64,000 nucleotides of DNA from Bog-366 sp963722555 (GTDB lineage: Bacteria; Acidobacteriota; Terriglobia; UBA7540), in the NCBI GenBank assembly GCA_963722555.1, contig CAVRNQ010000005.1:372001-436000 (forward strand), read 5' to 3'. Positions 52,799 through 61,257 of this stretch are shown piece after piece. How positions within the stretch are numbered: position 1 is the first letter of the stretch; every line of letters starts with the position of its first letter. Position numbers and translations under genes: made by a program. The notes below the pieces were generated by a model. That model did no database searches, was not told the DNA's origin, and worked only from the letters and a program-made list of their open reading frames with translations.

Positions 52799-54545
52799 GA
52801 TGCTCGAGGACTCGCCAGAGAGCGCTCTCGCCCTGCTGGCGGGCGAAGCGCCGCACTTTCCCCAAGGCGAGGGCGTAGGAGGCTTTCATTTCTGCTTCGG
52901 AACGGGGCTGGGAGATGGTTTCTTCAAGCCCCCGATCACTGCCGCGCGTTGTTGCAGGCGGCTCGATCCTCTCTCCCGTCAAGAAGAGCACCAAACCTTC
53001 TTCAAACCATCGCGGCACGCCTTTCGCGCGCAGCCGGTGCACCGTGAGATGGGTCAGCTCATGCCGCAGGGTTTGGTTCAAGATTCGTTTACGCGCGAGC
53101 AACTCGAGCGGCTGCAGCGCGATGGATTCGCCGTCGCTCGCGGCCGCCATCCATCCCGGTTGTCCTGTGGCGTGGATGAACTCCTCGGTCGCGGCCCAGG
53201 TTGCGACGCGCAGGCGTGGTGGCAGAACCTCAGCGTGCGTGCCCAGCTCCTTGCGCCATTGCTCGAGCGTCCCGAGAGTCTGTTTCACCCAAGGCTCTTG
53301 GGAGGTGGGGTAGAACAGTTCGAAGTGCTCGCTCGACGCAATCGGGTCGGGGTCATCGGATGATTCGGAAGAAATCTCCGTCCCCGGGAAATAGGTGCTG
53401 AGGATGCGCCCCGCCGAGAATCCCATGCGTCCCATTTGCTCGGCGCCCGCCTGGCAGAGTCCCACACCGTGGCCGAGGCCGTGACCGGAGAAGACCCAGG
53501 AATCCCCCTGCCGCTGGACTGTGTACAGATTGCTTTTGATCTGCCCCCAGCCCAGACGGCGGTCGATAGCGTAGCGAAACTCGTTCGCATCAACGCGCCT
53601 CGTGGAACCTGCCACGACCCGCAGGGTGTGGGCCCGGCCCGAGGAATCACACTCCTCGACGGAAAGGTCCCTCAAGGGGGTCGTCACGGGTAAGTGCAAG
53701 ACCTCACGCAGAACCTGCTGGACACTCTCCAGGGACAATTCTCTTTGCCACGAGGCATGTTCGCTCGCCCGGCAAAAGGGGTCGCGAACCGTAATCAAAT
53801 ACGGCTGGGCGCAGTCCGGCCAGACGTTCCCGGCGGCTTCCGTCATTCCCCCGCAGCAGGCGGTGAAATAAGGGTCTGCCAGCGCCCCGTGATATTTCAG
53901 CACCTGACCCCGCGTTTGGAGGGTGGCTTCGTCCAATTCGCGCGCCGCGTTCGCCTGCCCGGCTTCGAAGAGGCGGAAAACCTGGCAGTGGGTGAGCGAG
54001 CAGAAATCAAATCCTTGTGCGCGGTGGCGTCCCTGCCATCGCAGCGCCCAGGTGCGCGCCAGAATCGCCATCGCCTCGCGGGCCGCGGGAGCTTTGAGAA
54101 TTGAGGCCTCCCCGATCAGAACGCCCTGGACGTAGGATTCCACATCACTTGTCGTGACGATCCGCAGGCCGGCGCGCGCCACGCTCACGCTAGCATTACG
54201 GGCCAAGAAAACCTGCGAAGAATCGTTCGCCCCGGCGAACGAAGGCGCCAAATGAAACGGGGCCGGGGAAGTAACCGCGAGGAGTGTGAAATTCCGATCG
54301 GCTCCGTTGACGTGGCAGCGGACAAGGTGGTCGGCGTAGCAGACCGCTTTCTGGTTGGGGTTCACAACCAGACAGGGTCCATCACTTTTCACACCGCAAA
54401 GATTTGCGTGTTCCTGCCCGGCTTCGATGGCCAGAGTCTCGACTACGTTTCCCGAAAACAGCTCAACCTTGAACTCCAGACTCACCGGGTGTGCGAGACG
54501 GGCCGTCGCCACCAGTCCAACTAGCGCCAGCAGCAGCTTCTTCAT
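52758..54545 (-). CDS. SpoIID-domain protein fused to an HExxH metallopeptidase-like domain
   Basis: From ATG 54545 the 595-residue protein has a signal peptide (KKLLLALVGLVATARLAHP). It has the SpoIID/LytB domain at about 110-410 (IVTTSDVESYVQGVLIGE, AREAMAILARTWALRW, YFTACCGGMTEAAGNVWPDC, FSGHGLGHGVGLCQAGAEQM). SpoIID enzymes cleave glycan strands lacking stem peptides. The C-terminal region (about 435-580) holds HELTH at 495-499 and RWFEEGLVLFLTG, the two halves of a gluzincin zinc site. The ATG overlaps the stop of the transpeptidase gene (ATGA), so the two are translationally coupled. Confidence 0.85.
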   Translation of the reverse strand: MKKLLLALVGLVATARLAHPVSLEFKVELFSGNVVETLAIEAGQEHANLCGVKSDGPCLVVNPNQKAVCYADHLVRCHVNGADRNFTLLAVTSPAPFHLAPSFAGANDSSQVFLARNASVSVARAGLRIVTTSDVESYVQGVLIGEASILKAPAAREAMAILARTWALRWQGRHRAQGFDFCSLTHCQVFRLFEAGQANAARELDEATLQTRGQVLKYHGALADPYFTACCGGMTEAAGNVWPDCAQPYLITVRDPFCRASEHASWQRELSLESVQQVLREVLHLPVTTPLRDLSVEECDSSGRAHTLRVVAGSTRRVDANEFRYAIDRRLGWGQIKSNLYTVQRQGDSWVFSGHGLGHGVGLCQAGAEQMGRMGFSAGRILSTYFPGTEISSESSDDPDPIASSEHFELFYPTSQEPWVKQTLGTLEQWRKELGTHAEVLPPRLRVATWAATEEFIHATGQPGWMAAASDGESIALQPLELLARKRILNQTLRHELTHLTVHRLRAKGVPRWFEEGLVLFLTGERIEPPATTRGSDRGLEETISQPRSEAEMKASYALALGKVRRFARQQGESALWRVLEHPTGKDLRWLREGW

Positions 54546-55510
54546 GGCGTGCGGGCCTTCTCCGCAAAATACTGTTTGAGGATTTGCCCCGCCAGCGGAG
54601 CCGCGTTGGCGCCGCCCGTGCCGCGCTTCAAGAAGACGACCACCGCGACTTCCGGCGAATCCGCCGGGGCATAACCCACGAACCAGGCGTGAGTCGCTCG
54701 GCTTCCGTCCAGCGCTACGGCAGTTCCAGTTTTCCCGGCCACGGCCACGCCGGGGACTGCCGCGCCTTGACACATGCCATTCTGCACGCACTCCCGCAGC
54801 GCTTGGGACAGGACAGCAAAAGTTGTCTTCTGGAGAGGGACCCAGCGAGCGAGTGAGGGCGCCGGGTGGTGCCCGGGCGCCATCAGCCGGAACACCCTCC
54901 CTTCTGTGGCGATGGCCGAGTAGGCCAGCAAGACTTGCGCCGGAGTCGCCGTCACACCCTCGATCCCGAGCGCTGCGAGCGCCTTTTCTCTGGCGTCATC
55001 CCGGATGCGCACCGCGCCGGGCGGAGCGCCTTCACCGGTCACGCCGAATCCGAACGCCGCATACCAGTGGGCCAGCGCGGAGGATGACAGGCGAGAGCTC
55101 ACTTCTGAGAAGAAGTAATTGCAGGAGTTCGCCAGCGCCGTGGCTAGGTTGAAAGGTTCGCCGGGAGGCGGATGCGTGCAATGATAGGATTCTCCCAGGA
55201 GTCGCGGGACGCGGCGACACAGAATCCTCTCCGCCGGTGTGATGACACCCTCCTCGAGAGCGGCCGCGCTCGTCACCAACTTGGCAGTTGACCCCAGAGG
55301 ATATGCTTCCCGGAACGCAGTTTGCGGGTTCGAGATCGCAAGGACTCGGCCGGTGCGGGGGTCGGAGACAATGGCGGCTCCCTGCTTTTCCTGCATGAGA
55401 TGGCTAAGGAAGGATTGAAGACTCTCCGCCGCTTGCAGGTCCAACCCGCCGGCGACGGTCGCAAGAAGGATTGTCAGGCTTCGGGTAAATCTGGAGAGGC
55501 GTAGCGCCAC
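54542..55510 (-). CDS. Penicillin-binding transpeptidase domain protein
   Basis: The chosen GTG start at 55510 follows a GGGGGG stretch 6 nt away; ATG 55546 is an alternative. The 322-residue protein has a membrane-anchor-like N-terminus (RSLTILLATVAGGL) and a bare transpeptidase domain: LGSTAKLVTSAAALEEGV (Ser74, Lys77), ANSCNYFFSEV (SxN motif) and VAGKTGTAVAL (KTG). No glycosyltransferase or PBP-dimer domain is present, so it is far shorter than class A or B enzymes. It probably cross-links or trims peptidoglycan together with the coupled SpoIID protein. Confidence 0.85.
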   Translation of the reverse strand: MALRLSRFTRSLTILLATVAGGLDLQAAESLQSFLSHLMQEKQGAAIVSDPRTGRVLAISNPQTAFREAYPLGSTAKLVTSAAALEEGVITPAERILCRRVPRLLGESYHCTHPPPGEPFNLATALANSCNYFFSEVSSRLSSSALAHWYAAFGFGVTGEGAPPGAVRIRDDAREKALAALGIEGVTATPAQVLLAYSAIATEGRVFRLMAPGHHPAPSLARWVPLQKTTFAVLSQALRECVQNGMCQGAAVPGVAVAGKTGTAVALDGSRATHAWFVGYAPADSPEVAVVVFLKRGTGGANAAPLAGQILKQYFAEKARTP

Positions 55511-55589
55511 AGAGATGCCCCCCAACGGCTGTTCACCGTGGCACATATGGGGGGACGAAGTCAAATCGCGCTGCGTCCTGACGGGCCGG

Positions 55590-56231
55590 TCAATCCTTCT
55601 TGAAGAGCCCTTTGAGGCGGCCCATCAATCCTGGCTGGGGATCTGAGTCTGGAGTTGGGAAATCAGGAGGCGTAGGAGCGATGGGTGCGTCTGCGTTGGG
55701 CTGTGTCGATGCGGATGGCCCGGCCGTTGGAGAAGCTGCGGGTGCGCTCTCGACCGGCGACCCCGCAGGGGGCACAGGCTGAGGTTGGGGCTTGAGAGTT
55801 CCGCGTGGCGCAGCATCCGCCACGGGCGCGCCACACTGTTCACAGAAGTCACCTTCCAGGTGCAGCGGGCCTTTGCAGAAACGACAGAGCACCGTTCCCG
55901 GCTGGACGACCGGCCTATCAATTGCCTTCTTCAAGACCTCTTCATCGAATTCCACCATGTTTCGTCCCAGGTTGGATCGCGGACGTTCGAGCGGCACACC
56001 TTCGCGCGGTGCAATCACCGGAGAAGGAGCAATTCTCAAGCTGATGGTGGATTTCGGTGAGGGCGCAGGGCGGGCAGGGGGTAACTCCTGAGCCGCTTCC
56101 GGAGGCGCTGCTGGCGACGGGATTGGAGAACTGGTTCCGGCGGTAACGGCGGCGGGGAGCGGAGCACCGCACTGGAGGCAAAAGCGCATCCCCTCCGGAA
56201 GAACCGCCGCACACTCGGGACACATCGGCAT
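55590..56231 (-). CDS. Double zinc-ribbon protein
   Basis: The 213-residue protein has one zinc ribbon at each end of its ordered parts: CPECAAVLPEGMRFCLQCG at residues 4-22 and CRFCKGPLHLEGDFCEQCG near 115-133. Between and behind them are long Pro/Ala-rich disordered stretches. A basic amphipathic tail (LMGRLKGLFKKD) ends the protein. Zinc-ribbon proteins of this kind often act as adaptors; function here is unknown. It lies 79 bp upstream of the transpeptidase gene on the same strand. Confidence 0.75.
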   Translation of the reverse strand: MPMCPECAAVLPEGMRFCLQCGAPLPAAVTAGTSSPIPSPAAPPEAAQELPPARPAPSPKSTISLRIAPSPVIAPREGVPLERPRSNLGRNMVEFDEEVLKKAIDRPVVQPGTVLCRFCKGPLHLEGDFCEQCGAPVADAAPRGTLKPQPQPVPPAGSPVESAPAASPTAGPSASTQPNADAPIAPTPPDFPTPDSDPQPGLMGRLKGLFKKD

Positions 56232-56322
56232 AAGTCCAACCCGGGACCGAACTCGATCCTCGATCCCTACTCGTCCCGGAAATCTTATTATAGCCTGCGC
56301 GACTTCTCAAGGGCCGTGCGCG

Positions 56323-56493
56323 GGTAGTGGTGTCATTTGGGATGGGATCCCTTTCGAAACACTGGTCATTCCCGCGAAAGCGGGAATCCAGTCCGTCGGC
56401 GGCGCATTTCCAATGGCTGGCGGAGTAGATTCCCGCTTTCGCGGGAATGACTGCACCTGGGAGCGCCCGTGTCTCGCAAATGACACCACTACC
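56323..56493 (-). mobile_element. MITE-like element, copy A
   Basis: The 171-bp element has terminal inverted repeats GGTAGTGGTGTCATTTG and their complement, and two internal ATTCCCGC..GCGGGAAT hairpins. It is an inverted, roughly 85-90% identical copy of the element at 57615-57785. Flanking 9-mers (CCGTGCGCG and CGCGGGCGC) are not identical, so it may be an older insertion. No coding capacity. Confidence 0.8.
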
Positions 56494-56573
56494 CGCGGGC
56501 GCCGCAGCTTGACAACGGATTCATAATCGAAGGAAGCGTATGGCTTTCATTCTGGCAGGAAGGGAGAACGAAT

Positions 56574-57605
56574 ATGGCAGCTTCGGGCCGGGTTGGATAC
56601 GCCGTAGTCGGGTTAGGGCATTTTGGGCAACACGTGGTGCTGCCCGGCTTCCGCAAGAGTCGCAAAGCCAAGCTGGTGGCCTTGGTGAGTGGCGACGAAC
56701 GCAAGGCGCAGCGCCTGGCGGGCAAGTTCGGCGCGAGCGACTATTACCACTACCGCGACTACGCGCTCTGCCTGAGCCATCCGCAGGTCGAGGCGGTTTA
56801 CATTGCCACCAACAACAGCACGCACGCGGAGTTCACCTTGCAGGCGGCGGCCGCGGGCAAGCACGTGCTCTGCGAGAAGCCTATGGGCAATGATGTGGCA
56901 GAGTGCCAACAGATGATCGATGCCTGCCGCGCGCACCGCGTGCGGCTGATGATCGCCTATCGCAAGTACTTTGAGCCCGCCGCGCTGGACCTGAAAATGC
57001 TCGCCACAAGCGGCAAACTCGGGCGGCTGAAGATCATCCACTCGGCTTTCTCGATCTTTCTGCGACCGGGGCCCAAAGTCGCGCCCTGGCATTTCGACCG
57101 GCGGCTGGCAGGCGGTGGGGCGCTGCCGGACGTCGGTATCTACTGCATCAACACAGCGCGCTGGGTGGCGGGGAGGGAACCGCTGGAGGCGGCGGCTTAC
57201 CAGTGGACCGACCTTCCCGAGGTCTTCCGCGAAGTGGATGAGAACATCGCCTTCCGGCTAAGTTTTCCCGACGGCCTGATGATGCAGGCGACCGCAAGCT
57301 GGGGTGCGGCGCAGGCGTCGTTCCTGCACATCATCGGCGAGAAAGGGTGGGCCACGCTCGACCCCGCCTACGCGTACGATGAGGAGCGGCGGCTGTATGG
57401 GCGCATCGGCGGTCGGCGGTTCGAGAAGAAATACAGGGTCATGAACGAACTGGCGCTGGAGCTGGACGCCTTTGCCGATTGCGTGCGCCACAGCCGTGAG
57501 CCGGAACCCAACGGCACAGTGGGCTTGCGCGACGTGGCAGTGATGCAGGCCATCTACCAGTCGGCGCGTGAAGGACGGCCCGTGAGGATCGGGAACCAGG
57601 GATGA
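56574..57605 (+). CDS. Gfo/Idh/MocA-family NAD(P)-dependent oxidoreductase
   Basis: The 343-residue protein starts at ATG 56574 with AGGGAG upstream. The N-terminal Rossmann fold shows VVGLGHFGQHVVLPGF (GxGxxG variant) and EAVYIATNNSTHAEF. GKHVLCEKPMGNDVAEC carries the EKP motif whose Lys is catalytic, and the C-terminal domain has GGGALPDVGIYCINTARWV with the active-site Asp/His-like segment. Such enzymes oxidise or reduce sugars and sugar derivatives. It is bracketed by two inverted copies of the same small mobile element, the second starting 9 bp after the stop codon. Confidence 0.9.
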   Translation: MAASGRVGYAVVGLGHFGQHVVLPGFRKSRKAKLVALVSGDERKAQRLAGKFGASDYYHYRDYALCLSHPQVEAVYIATNNSTHAEFTLQAAAAGKHVLCEKPMGNDVAECQQMIDACRAHRVRLMIAYRKYFEPAALDLKMLATSGKLGRLKIIHSAFSIFLRPGPKVAPWHFDRRLAGGGALPDVGIYCINTARWVAGREPLEAAAYQWTDLPEVFREVDENIAFRLSFPDGLMMQATASWGAAQASFLHIIGEKGWATLDPAYAYDEERRLYGRIGGRRFEKKYRVMNELALELDAFADCVRHSREPEPNGTVGLRDVAVMQAIYQSAREGRPVRIGNQG

Positions 57606-57614
57606 GGTGACGGA

Positions 57615-57785
57615 GGTAGTGGTGTCATTTGCGAGACCCGGGCGCTCCCAGGCGCAGTCATTCCCGCGCAAGTGGGAATCTACTCCGCAAGCCATGGGAA
57701 ATGCGCCGCCCACGGACTGGATTCCCGCTTTCGCGGGAATGACCAGTGATTCCAATGTGATCCTATTCCAACTGACACCACTACC
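57615..57785 (+). mobile_element. MITE-like element, copy B, with perfect 9-bp duplication
   Basis: GGTAGTGGTGTCATTTG at the left and TGACACCACTACC at the right bound 171 bp. The flanks GGTGACGGA (57606-57614) and GGTGACGGA (57786-57794) are identical, showing that the whole unit was inserted by transposition. It carries two ATTCCCGC-type hairpins, which explains how that repeat spreads. No ORF; a transposase in trans is required. Confidence 0.88.
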
Positions 57786-57870
57786 GGTGACGGAAAATGG
57801 AGAAGGAGGTCGGGGCAGCCTGCCGGGTCGCTTTACACACAAAGCGGCGCGTCCTCCTGCTTCCCTTTCT

Positions 57871-58030
57871 AGGAGGCTGCAGAAAACGCTCCGATGCTGT
57901 CATCCTGAGCGAAGCGAAGGACCCCTGTATTTGAATTTTCAAGCAAATACAGAGGTCCTTCCTTCGTTTCACTCAGGACCGCCTGCGGCTCCTCAGGATG
58001 ACAGTCTTGGCGGTTTTTCTGCAACCTGCT
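57871..58030. repeat. Inverted-repeat element at the 3' end of lptE
   Basis: Ends AGGAGGCTGCAGAAAA (left) and TTTTTCTGCAACCTGCT (right) are imperfect inverted repeats enclosing a TGTCATCCTGAGCGAAGCGA..CTCAGGATGACAG palindrome. Its right end shares the TAG stop codon of lptE (58031-58029). Relatives lie at 61741-61933 and 62283-62428. Confidence 0.72.
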
Positions 58031-58571
58031 AAAAGTTCTCCAGGATGTCGGTGACGAGGGTGCGGGCCAGATCGCGCGAGAGGCGGTCGAGGGCGGGCTT
58101 ATCTTCTTCGAAGAGCGCCGAGGTGGATTGGCTCACCTCATATTCCTCGCGGAAGATGTATTTGGAGTTCGAGAACAAGACCTTGTGGGAGTGCAGGTCT
58201 TCCAGCTTCACATCGACTGTGACCTGAATCTGCAGGGAGGTGGCGCGGCCGGTGTTGAGGTCGAAGGTAATAACGCCGGAGCGCACCTCCTTGACGGTGC
58301 CTTTCAGAACGGCGTCGGCGCCCTCCGGGTTGGGGGTGACGCGGAAGTGCGTGCGTTCCAGGAACTCACGCGCGACCGCGGAAGTAAGTTGCTGCTCGAT
58401 CTTAAAAGTGGGGCTCTCGTTCTTGAAGGCGGGCACGGCGATGGTCTTGACGTCGGGGGGCAGGAGGTCGCCGCGGCCCGCGACGTGGTAGCCGCAAGCT
58501 CCCGCCCAGACCAGAAAGCAAAAGGCAAAGGGCAAAAGGCAAAAGGACGGAAAGCGCTCAGCCGTCTTCAT
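58029..58571 (-). CDS. lptE: LptE-like outer-membrane LPS-assembly lipoprotein
   Basis: The 180-residue protein (ATG 58571; ATG 58577 adds two residues) has a signal ending in LVWAGACGYHVAGRG, a lipobox with the acylated Cys. The body has the LptE pattern: DVKTIAVPAFKNESPTFKIE, QLTSAVAREFLERT and LKGTVKEVRSGVITFD. LptE plugs LptD and helps place LPS in the outer membrane. The signal region is encoded by repetitive AAAAGGCAAA-type sequence. It overlaps the preceding gene by 14 bp. Its stop codon lies at the edge of a repeat element. Confidence 0.82.
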   Translation of the reverse strand: MKTAERFPSFCLLPFAFCFLVWAGACGYHVAGRGDLLPPDVKTIAVPAFKNESPTFKIEQQLTSAVAREFLERTHFRVTPNPEGADAVLKGTVKEVRSGVITFDLNTGRATSLQIQVTVDVKLEDLHSHKVLFSNSKYIFREEYEVSQSTSALFEEDKPALDRLSRDLARTLVTDILENF

Positions 58572-59649
58572 AGGCATTTTCAGGCGCGCGCCGGCTGGCC
58601 GCGATTTCGACCGCGTTGGTGGCGGCGAGGCGCAGGTTGTCTGCCACGGCCCAGAGCCACAACCCGGTGGGACGGGCGGCATCGCTCACAATGCGGTCGA
58701 CCAGGATATCGCTTGAACCCGTGACCTCAATCAGGGTGGGAGCGTCCTGCGTGGACCGCCGCACGCGCACGCGCTCACCCGCCAGCGCCGCCGCGGCGGC
58801 TTCGGGCGCGACGGTCTCGCTTGTCTCGACATAGAGCGAGACCCCCAGAGAATAGAAAACCGGCGCCTGGAACCGGCGCAGCGCGGGGAGCGGGACGCGC
58901 TCGCCCAGGTATTGGCGCAACTGGCGCGTCAGGCGGGCTTCGAGCCCGGCCGCTTCGCCGGTTCCCTTGTGCCCCAGGCGCGAAAGCAGATTGAAAGCGA
59001 GCTGCTCGCCAAAAACCTGGCGCGGGATCTTCTGGAAGCTCAGCAGGTTCATGGCCTGCCTCTGCAGCTCTTCGATACCCCGCGAACCGGATTCCGACGC
59101 CGAACCGAAAACCTGCGCCACCGCGGTCTGGAGGGGGAAGCGCGCTGCCAAGCGCAGCAGCAGACTGCTGATAACGATCACGGCGGGATGCGCGGAGACG
59201 AAAACCTGTGCCGGATCGGATTCCACCCCGGCGACCGGGAAAAGGCGATCGAGGAAGGGCACCTTCACCTGCTGCGCCGGGGGCGCGGCAGCAGCCTCGC
59301 GATCCCCCGCCGCCCCGCCCAGGCCCTCGCCGATCAGGTCGATGACCAAGCAGTGCGCGGCGCCGGCCTGGTCCTGCCAGGAACGCAGGAAAGCCGGCAA
59401 CTCGTGCAGGGGCGCGGCGAGGAAAGCGAAGTCCAGCTCCGCTTCGTTCACGTCGCCGTCCTGAACGGAAGTCTTGGATGCCGCGCTCAGATCGATGATG
59501 GGGAGCTCGGGCGCATCTTCGTCCGTGCTGAAAGTAACCAGGCGCGAGACCGGGAACTTCCCTTCTCCCAGAACGGCCACCAGCTCCTTGCCGAGCAGAG
59601 AGGAAGCTCCCACCACCGCGACCCGGTACCCTTCTTTGCCGGGTTTCAT
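58558..59649 (-). CDS. Aspartate-semialdehyde dehydrogenase-like protein lacking the catalytic Cys (Usg-1-like)
   Basis: The 363-residue protein begins MKPGKEGYRVAVVGASSLLG, an NADP-binding start, and has SASESGSRGIEELQRQ as in ASADH. The site that normally reads like PNCxT is SAHPAVIVISSLL, without Cys. Such Cys-less homologues are known as Usg-1 proteins and are not expected to make aspartate semialdehyde. Its start ATG overlaps the pssA stop (ATGA). Its place inside the psd-pssA-lptE operon suggests an envelope-related or structural role, which is inference. Confidence 0.8.
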   Translation of the reverse strand: MKPGKEGYRVAVVGASSLLGKELVAVLGEGKFPVSRLVTFSTDEDAPELPIIDLSAASKTSVQDGDVNEAELDFAFLAAPLHELPAFLRSWQDQAGAAHCLVIDLIGEGLGGAAGDREAAAAPPAQQVKVPFLDRLFPVAGVESDPAQVFVSAHPAVIVISSLLLRLAARFPLQTAVAQVFGSASESGSRGIEELQRQAMNLLSFQKIPRQVFGEQLAFNLLSRLGHKGTGEAAGLEARLTRQLRQYLGERVPLPALRRFQAPVFYSLGVSLYVETSETVAPEAAAAALAGERVRVRRSTQDAPTLIEVTGSSDILVDRIVSDAARPTGLWLWAVADNLRLAATNAVEIAASRRAPENAYEDG

Positions 59650-60509
59650 GCGGCGTGGACCTCTTCGGGCGCGGGGGGATGCGGACGGAATTTGGAGCTG
59701 ATGCGCAGGAGAATTCCGGAGAGAGCGTAAGTGAGCGCCAACGTCAGCAGGACCGGCTCGGAGTAAAAGAAAACGCCCCAAATAATCAGGCCGATGAGGA
59801 TAAGGACCAGGTAAGACCGGCGCTTGCGGAGGTCGAGCGTCTTGAAGCTGTAATAGCGCATGCGGCTGACCATGAGAAAGGCCAGAATCCCCACGGCGAC
59901 CAGCCAGCCCGCGGCGACTGCCCAGGTGCTCACCGGCTGCTTCTGCCAGTGGACGACGGCGGCCACGACGCCGGCGGCGGCGGGAATGGGCAAGCCGACA
60001 AAGAAACGGCGATCGGTGGTGGGCTTCAAAGTATCGATGTTGAACCGGGCCAAGCGAGCTGCTCCGCAGATCACGTAGGCGAAGGTGATGAGCCAGGCGA
60101 CTTGCGGGAGGTGCTGGATGAGCTGCGTCCCGGCCAGCGCGTCCACGCTGCGCACGCCCCAGACGTAGGCAAGCACGGCGGGCGCCAACCCGAAAGCGAC
60201 GACGTCAGCCAGGGAGTCGAATTCGCGCCCGAAGGGAGAAGCGGTGTTGGTGAGGCGGGCGATGCGCCCGTCCAGGCCGTCGAACAGGATGGCCCAGCCG
60301 ATGGCCTTGGACGCGTTGTCAAACGCCATCAGGGCCAGGCCGGTCCCCACGCCGGCCGCGACCATCTGCGCGCCGCGCAGCGTGGAGAGAATGGCGAAGT
60401 AACCGCAGACCAGCGTTCCTACCGTGAAGAGGCTGGGGAGAATGTAAACGCCGCGGCGAATTCCACGCCGTTTATCTTCAAGCTGAGGGGGTTGACTCGG
60501 AGGTTCCAA
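59646..60509 (-). CDS. pssA: CDP-diacylglycerol-serine O-phosphatidyltransferase
   Basis: The TTG at 60509 is chosen because AGGGAG lies 8 nt upstream; a TTG at 60542 would lengthen it by 11 residues. The 287-residue membrane enzyme has the CDP-alcohol phosphotransferase signature DGLDGRIARLTNTASPFG then EFDSLADVVAFGLAPA, which binds the CDP moiety and metal. Eight or so hydrophobic helices follow. It makes phosphatidylserine, the substrate for the enzyme encoded directly upstream (psd), with which it overlaps by 32 bp. Confidence 0.92.
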   Translation of the reverse strand: MEPPSQPPQLEDKRRGIRRGVYILPSLFTVGTLVCGYFAILSTLRGAQMVAAGVGTGLALMAFDNASKAIGWAILFDGLDGRIARLTNTASPFGREFDSLADVVAFGLAPAVLAYVWGVRSVDALAGTQLIQHLPQVAWLITFAYVICGAARLARFNIDTLKPTTDRRFFVGLPIPAAAGVVAAVVHWQKQPVSTWAVAAGWLVAVGILAFLMVSRMRYYSFKTLDLRKRRSYLVLILIGLIIWGVFFYSEPVLLTLALTYALSGILLRISSKFRPHPPAPEEVHAA

Positions 60510-61125
60510 GGATGCTGCTCCCTGCCCGCACGCGGTCTCCAACCTTGACGCGCCACTCGACCGTGGGGGCTACCAGCAAATCGACGCGCGAGCCGAACTT
60601 GATCATCCCCACGCGCTCGCCGCGTTCGAGCGCATCACCCAAACGCTTCCAGAATACGATACGGCGAGCCAACAAGCCAGCGATTTGCTTGACCACCACC
60701 ACGCCTTGCTCGCCGGCCAGCGTGAAAACGTTCTGCTCGTTCTCGACGGAAGCCACCGCCAGCGAGGCGACCCGAAACGAGCCCTTCTTGTAGTTAACGG
60801 CCCGGATGGCGCCGGCAATGGGCGCGCGGTTCACGTGCACATCCAATGGCGACATGAAGATACTCAACCGCCGCACGGGCCGGCCTTCGAATTCTTCCTG
60901 GGCAAGCTCGACGACCAGCCCATCCGCGGGCGAAACAATGGCGTGCGGCTCCGACGGGATGGGACGCTCGGGGTCACGGAAGAAGTTGAGAACCAGGAAG
61001 GCAAGAATGACGAAGAAGAATGTGAGCAGCAGAAGGAAGGTACTCCGCTCCCTCAGCCAGAAGCCCATCAGGCCACCAGCAGTCAATACCAACGGCAAAC
61101 CGTACCAGTAGCCTTCCTTGACCAT
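60478..61125 (-). CDS. psd: Phosphatidylserine decarboxylase (short type)
   Basis: The 215-residue protein has an N-terminal hydrophobic hairpin (LPLVLTAGGLMGFWL; FLLLLTFFFVILAFLVLNFF), FFRDPERPIPSEPHAIVSPADG, the FMSPLDVHVNRAPI core and the FGSRVDLLV site. There Gly-Ser cleavage generates the pyruvoyl cofactor. It converts phosphatidylserine to phosphatidylethanolamine. It is the first gene of an overlapping operon psd-pssA-(Usg-1-like)-lptE, all envelope-related. Confidence 0.92.
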   Translation of the reverse strand: MVKEGYWYGLPLVLTAGGLMGFWLRERSTFLLLLTFFFVILAFLVLNFFRDPERPIPSEPHAIVSPADGLVVELAQEEFEGRPVRRLSIFMSPLDVHVNRAPIAGAIRAVNYKKGSFRVASLAVASVENEQNVFTLAGEQGVVVVKQIAGLLARRIVFWKRLGDALERGERVGMIKFGSRVDLLVAPTVEWRVKVGDRVRAGSSILGTSESTPSA

Positions 61126-61257
61126 GAAGCGTTGCGCTTGAGCCCCGCGCCTCCCGGCGTCGCGCCTGAGCCGCCCTTTCCCACACTTGGCAGGTGCCCG
61201 CTGGTGCCCTCAGGCCGTTTGACCCGTATTACCGTCCCCGCAACAACGCCGCGGGAC

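Noticed and set aside
57607..58032. Plus-strand frame after the oxidoreductase gene
   Set aside because: It is composed entirely of the mobile element and palindromic repeat sequence.
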